A stretch of DNA of 64,000 nucleotides from Pandoraea captiosa (lineage in GTDB: Bacteria > Pseudomonadota > Gammaproteobacteria > Burkholderiales > Burkholderiaceae): positions 930,001 through 994,000 of the forward strand of contig NZ_CABPSQ010000001.1 of NCBI RefSeq assembly GCF_902459775.1, in the 5' to 3' direction. Of the stretch, positions 18,023-28,467 are shown one piece after another. Made by a program: the position numbers and the translations under genes. The notes under the pieces are model-generated. The model was not told the origin of the DNA. It saw only the letters and a list, made by a program, of their open reading frames with translations, and did no database searches. Numbering within the stretch: the stretch's first letter is position 1; each line of letters opens with the position of its first letter.

Positions 18023-20518
18023 TCAGTGAGGCTGGGTGTTGCGTGCGCGCGCTGCGGAAGCCTCGAGGTCTTGCCAGGATGGTTGGTCAGGCGCATATCG
18101 GGCGCGAATGAAGGCGGCGAGCTCGGCCATTTGCTTGTCGTCGAACGAGTCACGGAAGCCCGGCATATAGCCGAGCGCCTCGGTGGCCGGTTGATCGATG
18201 CCGTTCATCAGCACATGCATCAGATTGTCCGGCGTTGCCTGACTTACGCTGGTATTCAGTCCCATGAGCGGGCGAACGCCAAAGTGCCCGACGCCACCGC
18301 TGTCGGTATGGCACACGGCACAGGCCGCCTCGAACGTGCGGCGACCGTTTTCGAGCCCCAGGGTCGTGGTGATGTCCGCGCCCTTGGCGCGCGCTCGCGC
18401 AATCTCGGTCGCAGCGGCGGCGTCGGTCTTCGGCGACAGAGACGCCAGATAGTGCGCAATAGCACGCACATCCGATTCCGGCAAGGCGGCGAGTCCGGCA
18501 ACGACGGGCGCCATCGGGCCGGCCGCCACGCCGTGTTCCGACGAGAAGCCCGTGCGCAAATAATCGAACAGGGCGGGCTCGGTCCAGGGCACCGGCGAGT
18601 CTTTCGACGCGACGAGCGGCGGCGCACGCCAGCCCTCGGCTTCCCCGCCTTTGAGATACTGCTTCGACTGCTCAGCGCCGAGCGTGTTGCGCGGGGTGTG
18701 GCAGGCGCCGCAATGCCCCGCGCCGTCGACAAGATAACGCCCGCGATTCCAGAGCGTGGATTGCGACGGGTCAGGGCGATATTCGGTGCTGTCGTGATAG
18801 AGCCAGTTCCAACCGGCGACCAGACGTCGTTGGTTGAGCGGAAACGGCAACGACGTTTTTGGCGGCGAATGCTTCACGGCGGGCGCGGACATCAGATGTG
18901 CATATAGCGCCAGCATGTCCGGCTCGCTCATTTTGGCGAACGCCGTGTAGGGAAAGGCGGGGTACAGGTGCGATCCGTCGCGCGAGATGCCTTCGCGCAT
19001 CGCGCGCGCAAACGCTGCGTAGGACCAGCTGCCGATCCCCGTCTCGGGGTCGGGCGTAATGTTGGTCGAGTAGACGGTGCCGAAAGGAGTTTCGAGGGCC
19101 AAACCGCCGGCGTTGGTCGCGCCCTTCGGGGCGGTGTGACACACGGCGCAGTCGCCGGCCAGCGCGATCTGTCGCCCTCGCTCCAGTGTCGCTGCGGACC
19201 ACAGGGTGTTGTCGGGCGCCGTGATCGGGGCGATTTCCGCCGCACCGAAGAGCATCACGCCCGCAAGCCCGGCGAGTCCACCGATGCTGCCGACGACCCC
19301 ACCGGTAAGCCATCGGGATAGCCGTTTGGCGCGACGCTTTTGCTTCTTGCCGGCGGGTTTGGGCGGTATCGCGTTGCCCGGCGTTCGCAACGCGGTGCGC
19401 AGATTTTCCGGCGTGAAGGGCGGTTGGCGCAGGCGAACCCCCGTGGCGTCGAACAGGGCATTGGCAATGGCGGCCGCCGCAGGCGCAGCGGCGCCGATGA
19501 GTCGACCGGCATTCTCGGCATTCTCGGCATTGGCGCCGTTTGCGGCGTTTGGCTCGACCGGCAGCGTGTCGCCGTTCGACGCCGCATCGACGTTGAGCAT
19601 GACGGGGTGCTCGGCGGGCCCGCCTCCCGTCTCATCGTGAGACGGAGCGAGACGCCATCGGCTGCCGAGCGCATGGCGTACGGCGTCGGCAATCTGCTGT
19701 GCCGGGAGCCCGTTGACCTCCGCCGCCTCGCCGGGTTTTCCTGTGGCTTGTCCGGCGACCACGCGTCGCAGCGCAATGTCGCCGGAAGCGGGATTCACGT
19801 CGAGGTCGACGATCCAGGCGGACCAGGTGTCGGGGTCGGCTTGGGCGCCCGGACTCGACGATCGTGCTGACTGTGCTGACCGTGCCGATTGTGCGTCGAA
19901 GGCGAAACCGCGGCCGCGTTGCCAGCCGTCTGGCGGTGCATCCGCATCCGAGCCGCACGGCAATCCCCACGCGGCACGCTGCGCGACCATGCGAATGACT
20001 TCGCGAGGACCGTCGTCGCTGCCCGGCGTCAGATGGCGCAGGCGATAGGCGACAGGGTCTTGGGCCGCTTGCGCTGCCACTTCGTCGATAAACGACTCGC
20101 GCGCGAAAGCGTGAGCCGTGGCGGGAATGCGCTGCCCGGGGTCGACGACCTCGGTGGCCACGTGTTCGTGGCGATATGGCGGCAGGTGATGCGAGACGGC
20201 CTCTGGCGTCGACGGGGGCGATGCAGGTGATGTGGCGTCGGCAACCCATGCCGGACCGTCCACTGCGGCGCGGTAACGCCAGCTGCGCAGCGTGCCATCG
20301 TCCCGGGTCTGGGCAAAGACGTCAAGGTGTGCCGACGCGTCGCCCTGACGCGTCGGCCACGCATAGGTGGCATGACGCATCGCCGCGTCGGGCGAGGCGG
20401 GGCTTTGCGCTATCTGCCCAGGGTGTCGAGGGGAGACCGTCTGCGACGCAGGCGTTGGCGTTGGTGTAGACGCACCGGCGTGCGCGTCTCCGTCTGGCGC
20501 ATCATCGATTCTTGTCAT
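18023..20518 (-). CDS. nicB: Nicotinate dehydrogenase cytochrome subunit: triheme c protein with a remnant molybdopterin domain
   Basis: 831 residues. Residues about 45-365 align with the C-terminal half of the molybdopterin subunit encoded at 26151 (shared FIDEV/FADEM region, PVAYRLRHL/PLAFKLRHL, NALFDATGVRL.PPFTPE). The first part of that domain is missing, and the GAGE catalytic motif reads GAAA (residues 342-345), so this copy should not turn over substrate. A transmembrane helix (about 404-427) precedes three c-type heme sites, CAVCH (C457), CGACH (C603) and CAVCH (C733), which should pass electrons from nicotinate hydroxylation to the respiratory chain. In P. putida one NicB protein carries both the molybdenum and heme parts. 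The start overlaps the nicA stop by 17 bases. Confidence 0.85.
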   Translation of the reverse strand: MTRIDDAPDGDAHAGASTPTPTPASQTVSPRHPGQIAQSPASPDAAMRHATYAWPTRQGDASAHLDVFAQTRDDGTLRSWRYRAAVDGPAWVADATSPASPPSTPEAVSHHLPPYRHEHVATEVVDPGQRIPATAHAFARESFIDEVAAQAAQDPVAYRLRHLTPGSDDGPREVIRMVAQRAAWGLPCGSDADAPPDGWQRGRGFAFDAQSARSAQSARSSSPGAQADPDTWSAWIVDLDVNPASGDIALRRVVAGQATGKPGEAAEVNGLPAQQIADAVRHALGSRWRLAPSHDETGGGPAEHPVMLNVDAASNGDTLPVEPNAANGANAENAENAGRLIGAAAPAAAAIANALFDATGVRLRQPPFTPENLRTALRTPGNAIPPKPAGKKQKRRAKRLSRWLTGGVVGSIGGLAGLAGVMLFGAAEIAPITAPDNTLWSAATLERGRQIALAGDCAVCHTAPKGATNAGGLALETPFGTVYSTNITPDPETGIGSWSYAAFARAMREGISRDGSHLYPAFPYTAFAKMSEPDMLALYAHLMSAPAVKHSPPKTSLPFPLNQRRLVAGWNWLYHDSTEYRPDPSQSTLWNRGRYLVDGAGHCGACHTPRNTLGAEQSKQYLKGGEAEGWRAPPLVASKDSPVPWTEPALFDYLRTGFSSEHGVAAGPMAPVVAGLAALPESDVRAIAHYLASLSPKTDAAAATEIARARAKGADITTTLGLENGRRTFEAACAVCHTDSGGVGHFGVRPLMGLNTSVSQATPDNLMHVLMNGIDQPATEALGYMPGFRDSFDDKQMAELAAFIRARYAPDQPSWQDLEASAARARNTQPH

Positions 20519-21005
20519 CTTGGAGGTATTGCGCCGCGCGATGCACGGCTTTGACGATTTCGTAATGCGTGCCGCAGCGGCACAGGTTGAAGCGCAACGC
20601 GTCGTGAATGGCGTCGTCGTCGGGCGACGGGTTGCGATCGAGCAGCGCTTTCGTGCTCATGATCATGCCGTTGAGGCAATAGCCGCATTGCGCCGCCTGT
20701 TCGTCGATGAAGGCGCGCTGAATCGGATGCAGCGATGTCGTGTCGCCAAGGCCTTCCAGGGTCGTGACTTCGCGCTCGCGCGCCACGCTCACCGGCACCA
20801 CGCACGAGCGCGTGGGCTGTCCGTCGACCAGCACGGTGCATGCGCCGCATTGACCCAGGCCGCAGCCGTACTTTGGCCCGTTGAGTTCGAGATCGTTGCG
20901 CAGCACGTAAAGCAGTGGCGTTTGCGGCGTCGCATCGCGGACGGTGTGCGTCACACCGTTCACGCGTAACGTGGTGGGGCCCGAAGGCGAGCTGGGTAGT
21001 GCCAT
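20502..21005 (-). CDS. nicA: Nicotinate dehydrogenase small subunit, two [2Fe-2S] clusters
   Basis: A 167-residue protein of the xanthine-oxidase-family iron-sulfur subunit type. The plant-type cluster is bound by CGLGQCGAC plus a distal Cys in TRSCVV, and the second cluster by CGYC and CRCG in the helical half. It relays electrons from the molybdenum site to the heme subunit during hydroxylation of nicotinate to 6-hydroxynicotinate. ATG 21005 is chosen over a TTG codon directly before it; no strong ribosome site is visible, so translation may depend on nicC. It lies between nicC and the cytochrome gene, which its 3' end overlaps. Confidence 0.9.
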   Translation of the reverse strand: MALPSSPSGPTTLRVNGVTHTVRDATPQTPLLYVLRNDLELNGPKYGCGLGQCGACTVLVDGQPTRSCVVPVSVAREREVTTLEGLGDTTSLHPIQRAFIDEQAAQCGYCLNGMIMSTKALLDRNPSPDDDAIHDALRFNLCRCGTHYEIVKAVHRAAQYLQDDKNR

Positions 21006-21084
21006 CAACTGACTCGCAAAATGATTACGAGGGTGACGGATGCGTCACCCCCTCAGGCTAATGCAAGTCTCGTACCCCGGCGGC

Positions 21085-22350
<1,266 letters not shown>

Positions 22351-22482
22351 TAAAAATCCGTCGCAACCACAAAACAATCGATCTAGGGTTTGCCCCTATT
22401 AAATCTGAATATCGCGGAATTTTCGCTGATTTGTTTCGGAAAAATTCTGAGAAGGCGTATTTTTTCAGGGTTGCCTGCATAT

Positions 22483-22495
22483 AGCGTATGCACTA
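22483..22495 (-). promoter_or_regulatory. Shared nic-locus operator motif, copy 3 (nicE promoter)
   Basis: On the minus strand it reads TAGTGCATACGCT, an imperfect dyad TAGTGCATACGCTA. It lies 49 bp upstream of the nicE start, in the right place to control the rightward operon. Confidence 0.55.
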
Positions 22496-22543
22496 GACTT
22501 TGATCAAATCATCACCAGACCCACCTTTCGGGAGACTGTCTTC

Positions 22544-23296
22544 ATGACCCAGCACTACCGCATCGGCCAGATCGTGCCGAGTTCGAACACCACGATGGAA
22601 ACCGAGATTCCCGCGATGCTGCGTCTTCGCGAAACGATCCGTCCCGAGCGCTTTACCTTCCATTCGAGCCGCATGCGCATGAAGAAGGTCGTGAAGGAAG
22701 AGTTGGCGGCCATGGACGCCGAGTCGGACCGCTGCGCCGTCGAGTTGAGCGATGCGCGCGTGGACGTATTGGGCTACGCATGTCTCGTGGCGATCATGGC
22801 AATGGGCCACGGCTATCACCGCGTGTCGCAGAAGCGTCTGACGGAACAGACCATCGCAAATGGCGGGCAAGCCCCGGTGCTCACCAGCGCAGGTGCGCTG
22901 GTCGATGCCCTGCGGGTCATCGGCGCGAAGCGCATCGTTGTGGTGGCGCCTTATATGAAGCCGCTCACGGAACTGGTCGTCGATTACATCCGCAATGAGG
23001 GTTACGACGTCATCGCTTACCGCGCGCTGGAAATTCCCGACAATCTCGACGTGGGCCGTCACGACCCGATGCGTCTGCCGGAGATCGTCAAGACGCTGCC
23101 GTATCAGGACGCCGATGCCATCGTGCTGTCGGCCTGCGTGCAGATGCCGTCCCTTCCTGCGGTGGCTAAGGTCGAAGCCATGACCGGCAAGCCGGTGATT
23201 ACCGCCGCCATCGCTACGACTTACGCCATGTTGCGCACGCTCGATCTCGAACCGGTGGTGCCCGGTGCGGGGGCGTTGCTCTCCGGCGCGTATTGA
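22544..23296 (+). CDS. nicE: Maleate cis-trans isomerase
   Basis: A 250-residue member of the Asp/Glu racemase superfamily that converts maleate to fumarate, the last step of the nicotinate route. The two active-site cysteines are visible as C80 in GYACLVAIM and C198 in LSACVQMPS, and the conserved N-terminal PSSNTTMETE loop is present. GGGAGA lies nine bases before ATG 22544. It leads the rightward operon nicE-nicD-nicX-nicF-molybdopterin subunit. Confidence 0.93.
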   Translation: MTQHYRIGQIVPSSNTTMETEIPAMLRLRETIRPERFTFHSSRMRMKKVVKEELAAMDAESDRCAVELSDARVDVLGYACLVAIMAMGHGYHRVSQKRLTEQTIANGGQAPVLTSAGALVDALRVIGAKRIVVVAPYMKPLTELVVDYIRNEGYDVIAYRALEIPDNLDVGRHDPMRLPEIVKTLPYQDADAIVLSACVQMPSLPAVAKVEAMTGKPVITAAIATTYAMLRTLDLEPVVPGAGALLSGAY

Positions 23297-23318
23297 TCTC
23301 CCGATCTCCCGATCTCCC
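23295..23318. repeat. Three tandem copies of GATCTCCC
   Basis: Three exact 8-bp repeats fill most of the short spacer between the nicE stop (their first base pairs overlap its stop codon) and nicD. No function is evident; it is a likely site of replication slippage. Confidence 0.8.
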
Positions 23319-23339
23319 GACATCCTTGAGGTGCATCGC

Positions 23340-24182
23340 ATGACTTCGACATTTCAATACGGTGCGAACGTCGCGGCCAACGGCATTCGTCAGCATTTCC
23401 TTCGGTACGGTGGCAAGGGCGGGGCGAGAGCGTCGCGTCCTGCGGTAATCGTGATCCCGGGCATCACCAGCCCGGCGGTGACGTGGGGATTCGTCGGTGA
23501 AGTCTTCGGCCGCGAATTCGACACCTACGTGCTCGACGTTCGGGGCCGGGGCTTGTCCAGTGCGTCGTCCGAACTCGACTACAGCCTCGATGCGCAGGCG
23601 GACGACGTCGTGGCGCTGTGTGCGGCGCTTGGGCTCGAACGGTTCGCGCTGGTCGGACATTCGATGGGCGCGCGCATCGCCGCACGTGCGGCACTGCGCG
23701 AACCGCGAGGTCTCACGTCGGTCGTGCTCGTCGATCCGCCGGTCTCCGGGCCTGGCCGCCGTGCCTACCCGGGCAAGTTGCCGTGGTACGTCGACTCGAT
23801 GGCGCTGGCGCGCGCGGGAATCGACGCCGAAGGCATGCGAGCCTTCTGTCCGACGTGGACCGAGGAGCAACTGGCGCTGCGCGCCGAATGGCTGCACACG
23901 TGCGACGAGCGCGCGGTGCTCGCCTCGTACGAAGGGTTCCATCAGGACGATTTCTTTGCGGATGCCGCAGGGCTGCGCGTGCCGTCGCTGCTCATGACCG
24001 CGCAGAACGGCGACGTCGTGCGAGACGAGGAAGTGGCCGAGCTTCAGCAGGCCACGCCGTCGATGCAACACGTTCGCGTACCCAATGCCGGTCACATGAT
24101 CCCGTGGGACAACCCCGAAGGGTTCTACGCGGCGTTCGGCGATTTTCTCGGCGCGCCCGTGGGGCAGACGTCGGGCGCCTGA
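23340..24182 (+). CDS. nicD: N-formylmaleamate deformylase
   Basis: A 280-residue alpha/beta hydrolase that removes formate from N-formylmaleamate to give maleamate. The catalytic triad fits Ser108 in GHSMG, Asp132 and His252 in NAGHMIPW, a constant seven-residue offset from S101/D125/H245 of P. putida NicD. ATG 23340 follows GAGG by eight bases; an in-frame start at 23265 would overlap nicE and lacks support. It sits directly after nicE and before nicX. Confidence 0.93.
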   Translation: MTSTFQYGANVAANGIRQHFLRYGGKGGARASRPAVIVIPGITSPAVTWGFVGEVFGREFDTYVLDVRGRGLSSASSELDYSLDAQADDVVALCAALGLERFALVGHSMGARIAARAALREPRGLTSVVLVDPPVSGPGRRAYPGKLPWYVDSMALARAGIDAEGMRAFCPTWTEEQLALRAEWLHTCDERAVLASYEGFHQDDFFADAAGLRVPSLLMTAQNGDVVRDEEVAELQQATPSMQHVRVPNAGHMIPWDNPEGFYAAFGDFLGAPVGQTSGA

Positions 24183-24277
24183 GCGGCGCAGAACGACCTG
24201 AATGGCAAGCGACCTGGGCGACATGCTGGCAGGACGTATCGCCACGAACATGAGCAGGACACGTAAGGGAGACGGCC

Positions 24278-25312
24278 ATGGCCATCAGTGATTTCCAGTT
24301 GATCGAAGCGTGGCGCGAAGTGCTCACGCTATCGAAGTTGTCGCGCGGGCAGAACGTCACCGTGCTGACCAGCGCTTCCACGCACCCGCAGACGCTTCGC
24401 TGTGCGCTGATCGCCGCGCAGTCGATGGGCGCGATCACGAACCAGCTCGATCTTCAGCCCGTCAATGGCGAGAAGGCGTTCAGTCGCGATTCGCTGTCGT
24501 ATCTGGGCACCACGCCGCTGACCGGAAACCGCGCCGCTATCGCCGCACTCAAGGCGAGCGACCTCGTGCTCGACCTCATGACGCTGCTGTTCTCGCCGGA
24601 GCAGCACGACATATTGAAAGGGGGCACGAAGATTCTTCTGGCGGTCGAGCCGCCCGAAGTGCTGGCGCGCATGGTGCCCACGCCGGGCGACAAGACCCGC
24701 GTGATGGCGGCTGCCGCCAAGCTGGGGGCAGCGCGCGAGATGCGTGTGACGTCGCCCGCCGGCACGTCGCTCGTCTGCCCGATGGGCGAGTTCGGGCCTA
24801 CTGCCGAATATGGGTTTGTCGACGAGCCGGGGCGATGGGACCACTGGCCGAGCGGGTTTGCGTTGTCATATCCGAACGATCACACGGCGTACGGCACGAT
24901 CGTGATCGACCGCGGCGATATTCTGCTGCCGCAGAAGCGTTACGTGAGTGAGCCGATCCGGCTGACCGTGGAAAAGGGTTATGCCACGCGCATCGAAGGC
25001 GGTGTCGACGCCGACCTGTTGCGCGACTACATGGAGACGTTCCGCGATCCGGAAGGCTACGCGATCTCGCACATCGGCTGGGGGTTGCAGCCACGGGCGC
25101 GTTGGTCGACGTTGGGGTTGTACGACCGTGAAGCCACCATCGGCATGGACGCCCGGGCTTTCGAAGGCAACTTCCTGTTCTCGCTCGGCCCGAACAACGA
25201 AGGCGGCGGCACGCGCACGACGACATGCCACATCGACATTCCGCTGCGTCATTGCACCGTCTCGCTCGACGACGAAATCATGGTCCGGGACGGGCGCGTC
25301 GTCTACGAATGA
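24278..25312 (+). CDS. nicX: 2,5-dihydroxypyridine 5,6-dioxygenase
   Basis: A 344-residue extradiol-type ring-cleavage enzyme that uses Fe(II) and O2 to open 2,5-dihydroxypyridine to N-formylmaleamate. The metal ligands known for P. putida NicX (H265, H318, D320) fall at exactly the same numbers, in SHIGWGLQPRA and TCHIDIPLRH. The conserved EPGRWDHWPSGF block is also present. AAGGGAGA precedes ATG 24278. It lies in the rightward nic operon between nicD and nicF. Confidence 0.95.
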   Translation: MAISDFQLIEAWREVLTLSKLSRGQNVTVLTSASTHPQTLRCALIAAQSMGAITNQLDLQPVNGEKAFSRDSLSYLGTTPLTGNRAAIAALKASDLVLDLMTLLFSPEQHDILKGGTKILLAVEPPEVLARMVPTPGDKTRVMAAAAKLGAAREMRVTSPAGTSLVCPMGEFGPTAEYGFVDEPGRWDHWPSGFALSYPNDHTAYGTIVIDRGDILLPQKRYVSEPIRLTVEKGYATRIEGGVDADLLRDYMETFRDPEGYAISHIGWGLQPRARWSTLGLYDREATIGMDARAFEGNFLFSLGPNNEGGGTRTTTCHIDIPLRHCTVSLDDEIMVRDGRVVYE

Positions 25313-25384
25313 CGGCGGTGCACCCTCCCCGCGATCTTGCCGACCTCGCTCAACGTCTACCAATTCCGAAACGCTCAATTCACC

Positions 25385-26029
25385 ATGACTGACATCTCGC
25401 AACACGCCGAATCAGGCGTCTATCAACGCCAGGGATTCGGCACGTCCCTTGCGCCTCAGGGCAACGTCGCGCTGCTGATCGTGGATCTGGTCGTCGGTTT
25501 CGCGGACCCTGAAGTGTTCGGTGGCGGCAACATCGCCTCGGCGATCGCACGTACGGTCGATGCGCTCGCCATTGCGCGACGTCAGGGCTGGCCGGTCGCG
25601 CATAGCCGCATTGTCTACGCAGACGACGGCAGCGACGACAACATCTTCTCGATCAAGGTGCCCGGCATGGCAACGTTGACGGAGACGAATCCGAACAGCG
25701 CCATCGTGCCCGAGCTGACACCGGCCAAGGGCGAGCTTGTGGTGCGCAAGGTCGTTCCGTCCGCCTTCTTCGGCACGCAACTCGCCCCCTGGCTGGCGCA
25801 GCGCGGCATTCAGACGTTGCTCGTCGCGGGCGCGGTGACGAGCGGATGCGTTCGCGCAAGCGTCGTGGACGCCATGTCGTTCGGCTTGCGGCCCCTCGTG
25901 TTGTCCGACTGTGTGGGGGACCGCGCGATCGGTCCGCACGAGGCGAGTCTGTTCGACATGCAGCAGAAGTATGCCGCCGTCATGCCGCTGGCGCAGGCGG
26001 TGCAAGCCATCGAGGCCCGGCATCGCTGA
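25385..26029 (+). CDS. nicF: Maleamate amidohydrolase
   Basis: A 214-residue isochorismatase-family cysteine hydrolase that releases ammonia from maleamate to form maleate. The catalytic triad is Asp34 (LIVDLVVGF), Lys122 (VVRKVVPSAFFGT) and Cys155 (AVTSGCVRASVVDAM), preceded by the cis-peptide region. ATG 25385 has only a weak ribosome site; a TTG at 25337 is in frame but gives an atypical N-terminus. It follows nicX by 72 bp. Confidence 0.92.
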   Translation: MTDISQHAESGVYQRQGFGTSLAPQGNVALLIVDLVVGFADPEVFGGGNIASAIARTVDALAIARRQGWPVAHSRIVYADDGSDDNIFSIKVPGMATLTETNPNSAIVPELTPAKGELVVRKVVPSAFFGTQLAPWLAQRGIQTLLVAGAVTSGCVRASVVDAMSFGLRPLVLSDCVGDRAIGPHEASLFDMQQKYAAVMPLAQAVQAIEARHR

Positions 26030-26150
26030 GCAGGACGGGAGGCGAGGGTTGTGCATCGTGGCAGGTCTCGGTTGACGCCCCGAAATTGTCCTCCTATCGT
26101 TGGTCGTTGGCGGTGCGCCTGGCGCACCGGAACTTCAGGAACTCCTTCTC

Positions 26151-28430
26151 GTGAATCGCTCCGCTCTGCTTGCACGCCACGGTTGTCTGACCGTCGTGCG
26201 GCAACCCGTCACGCCAGTGAAACCGGCACCCGGTCAGCCGGGCAGTCATTCGACGTTCGTCCCCGACGTTGCCGAGATCTTCGTTGCGATCCTCGATGAC
26301 GGCCGCATTCTGGGTTTCAACGGGCATGTCGATCTGGGCACGGGGATCCGGACTTCGCTTGCGCAGATCGTTGCGGAAGAGCTCGACGTGCTTGCGCAAG
26401 ACGTGAGCATGGAACTGGGGCACACGGCTGCGACGCCAAATCAGGGGCCGACGATTGCGAGTGCCACCATCCAGATCTCGGCGACGCCGTTGCGGTGTGC
26501 GGCGGCGCAGGCGCGCACCGCGTTGATGGCGTTGGCGTCGCGGCGTTTCGGTATCGACGTCAGCCATTTGCACTGCGATGGCGGGCAAATCTTCGGTAAC
26601 GGCCCGCAGGGTGAAGTCGTCAAGGCGACGTTCGCCGAACTGGTGCGGGGACAGAAGATTGCGCTTGCGCTGGATCTCGACACACCGGTCAAGGATCCGT
26701 CGACCTACCGGGTCGTGGGCCAGTCGACACGACGCGTGGACCTGCCGGCCAAGGCGACCGGCGCACTGACGTTCGTCCATGACGTGCGGGTGCCGGGCAT
26801 GCTGCATGCGCGTGTGGTGCGTCCCCCATACAGCGGCATTGACGCCGGCGGTTTCGTGGGCAATTTGCTGGCGTCGGTCGACAAGGCGTCCGTTGAAGAC
26901 TTGCCTGGCGTTCGGGCGGTCGTGGTCATCGGCGACTTCATCGGTGTTGTGGCGCAACGCGAGGAGCAGGCCATACGCGCGGCCCAGGCGTTGCGCGTCA
27001 CCTGGAAGCCGTTGCCGTCGCTGCCCGCGATGGACGACCCTGCGTCGACCATCGCTGCGGCACCCGCCGTGAGACGGCCGCTATTGACCGAAGGTGACGT
27101 CGATACCGTGTTCGCTCGCGACGACGTCGTGACGCTGTCGAGAACCTATGCATGGCCGTATCAGATGCACGGCTCGATCGGACCGTCGTGTGCCGTTGCC
27201 GATTACCGGGCGCAGGGCGAGGGACGCATCACCGTCTGGTCGGGCACGCAAAACCCTGTCTCGTTGCGCTTCGACCTCGCGCAACTGATCGGCAGGGAGG
27301 AAGCCGATATCGATATCGTGCGCATGGAAGCCTCCGGTTGCTATGGGCGCAATTGCGCAGACGACGTTTGTGGAGACGCTTTGCTGCTCTCGCGGGCGGT
27401 TGGCGCACCGGTGCGCGTGCAGTTGTCGCGCGCCGACGAACACCTGTGGGAGCCGAAAGGCACCGGGCAGGTCATGACCGTACGCGGGGCCGCCACGCCG
27501 GCGGGCGAACTCCTGGCATACGATTTTTCCACGCGTTATCCGTCCAACGACGCCCCGTTACTCGCCTCGCTGCTCATCGGCGTGGTGGCGCCCCAGGCGC
27601 GCGTATTCGAGATGGGCGACCGCACGGCAGTGTCGCCCTACGTGAGCCGCCACCGGCGCTTTGCCTGCGACGACATGGCGCCGTTGGTGCGCGCGTCGTG
27701 GTTCCGGGGCGTGTCGGCGTTACCGAACTCGTTTGCCCATGACAGTTTCGCCGACGAGATGGCATGGTCGACGGGCGTCGATCCGCTGGCGTTCAAGCTT
27801 CGGCATCTCGACGACGCGCGTGCCGTCGAACTGCTCGATGCGGTGGCCGCCCGTGCCGGGTGGACGCCTCGCGTGCAAGACACCGCCCGATGGGATGGCG
27901 ACGAACGCTTCGCGCGGGGGCGTGGCGTTGCCTATGCGCGTTATGTGCATAGCCGTTTCCCGGGGTTCGGCGCGGCCTGGTCGGCGTGGATTGCGGACGT
28001 GGTCGTGGATCGGGTCACGGGCGAGGTGCGTGTCGAGCGCGTGACCGTGGGGCAAGACACCGGCACGATGGTCAATCCCGACGGGGTGCGTCACCAGTTG
28101 CACGGCAACGTGGTTCAAGTCCTCAGTCGCTCGCTCAAGGAGCGTGTGCGGTTCGTCGACGGCCGACCCGCCAGCCGGGAGTGGGGCGGTTACCCGATCC
28201 TGACCTTCGCCGAATTACCGAAACTGGATGTCGTGTTGATGCCGAGACAGGGCGAGCCGCCCATGGGGGCAGGAGAGTCGGCGTCGGTGCCCGGGCCGGC
28301 AGCACTGGCTAATGCGATTTTCGATGCCACGGGCGTTCGGCTCTACGCGCCGCCGTTCACGCCGGAGACGGTACGCGCAGCGCTCGCGCGGCAGGGGCGT
28401 TTGCTCCGACAGGCAGCAACAACGGCGTGA
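26151..28430 (+). CDS. Stand-alone molybdopterin subunit of the nicotinate dehydrogenase (NicB molybdenum half)
   Basis: A 759-residue protein of the xanthine-oxidase superfamily, isoquinoline-1-oxidoreductase-like group, with the complete large-subunit fold but no heme sites. The catalytic glutamate is E709 in MGAGESASVPGPAALANA, and the cofactor-contacting regions FNGHVDLGTGIRT and VRMEASGCYGRNCADD are present. It should bind the molybdopterin-cytosine cofactor and hydroxylate C6 of nicotinate with NicA and the triheme protein. In P. putida NicB this part is fused to the hemes; here it is a separate gene in the opposite operon, after nicF. GTG 26151 with AGGA ten bases upstream is preferred to TTG 26100. 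No signal peptide was found. Confidence 0.85.
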   Translation: MNRSALLARHGCLTVVRQPVTPVKPAPGQPGSHSTFVPDVAEIFVAILDDGRILGFNGHVDLGTGIRTSLAQIVAEELDVLAQDVSMELGHTAATPNQGPTIASATIQISATPLRCAAAQARTALMALASRRFGIDVSHLHCDGGQIFGNGPQGEVVKATFAELVRGQKIALALDLDTPVKDPSTYRVVGQSTRRVDLPAKATGALTFVHDVRVPGMLHARVVRPPYSGIDAGGFVGNLLASVDKASVEDLPGVRAVVVIGDFIGVVAQREEQAIRAAQALRVTWKPLPSLPAMDDPASTIAAAPAVRRPLLTEGDVDTVFARDDVVTLSRTYAWPYQMHGSIGPSCAVADYRAQGEGRITVWSGTQNPVSLRFDLAQLIGREEADIDIVRMEASGCYGRNCADDVCGDALLLSRAVGAPVRVQLSRADEHLWEPKGTGQVMTVRGAATPAGELLAYDFSTRYPSNDAPLLASLLIGVVAPQARVFEMGDRTAVSPYVSRHRRFACDDMAPLVRASWFRGVSALPNSFAHDSFADEMAWSTGVDPLAFKLRHLDDARAVELLDAVAARAGWTPRVQDTARWDGDERFARGRGVAYARYVHSRFPGFGAAWSAWIADVVVDRVTGEVRVERVTVGQDTGTMVNPDGVRHQLHGNVVQVLSRSLKERVRFVDGRPASREWGGYPILTFAELPKLDVVLMPRQGEPPMGAGESASVPGPAALANAIFDATGVRLYAPPFTPETVRAALARQGRLLRQAATTA

Positions 28431-28467
28431 GGCGAACACGCCGGGCGTTGGCTCGGGGACTGCCCGT

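Noticed and set aside
20502-21008. nicA and the cytochrome gene as part of a carbon monoxide or isoquinoline oxidoreductase
   Set aside because: The subunits alone would allow it, but the adjacent nicC, nicX, nicD, nicF and nicE genes with conserved catalytic residues fix the pathway as nicotinate degradation.
23295-23318. Tandem GATCTCCC repeats as a CRISPR or protein-binding array
   Set aside because: There are only three 8-bp units with no spacers, squeezed between two co-directional genes. A simple slippage repeat is the plainest reading.
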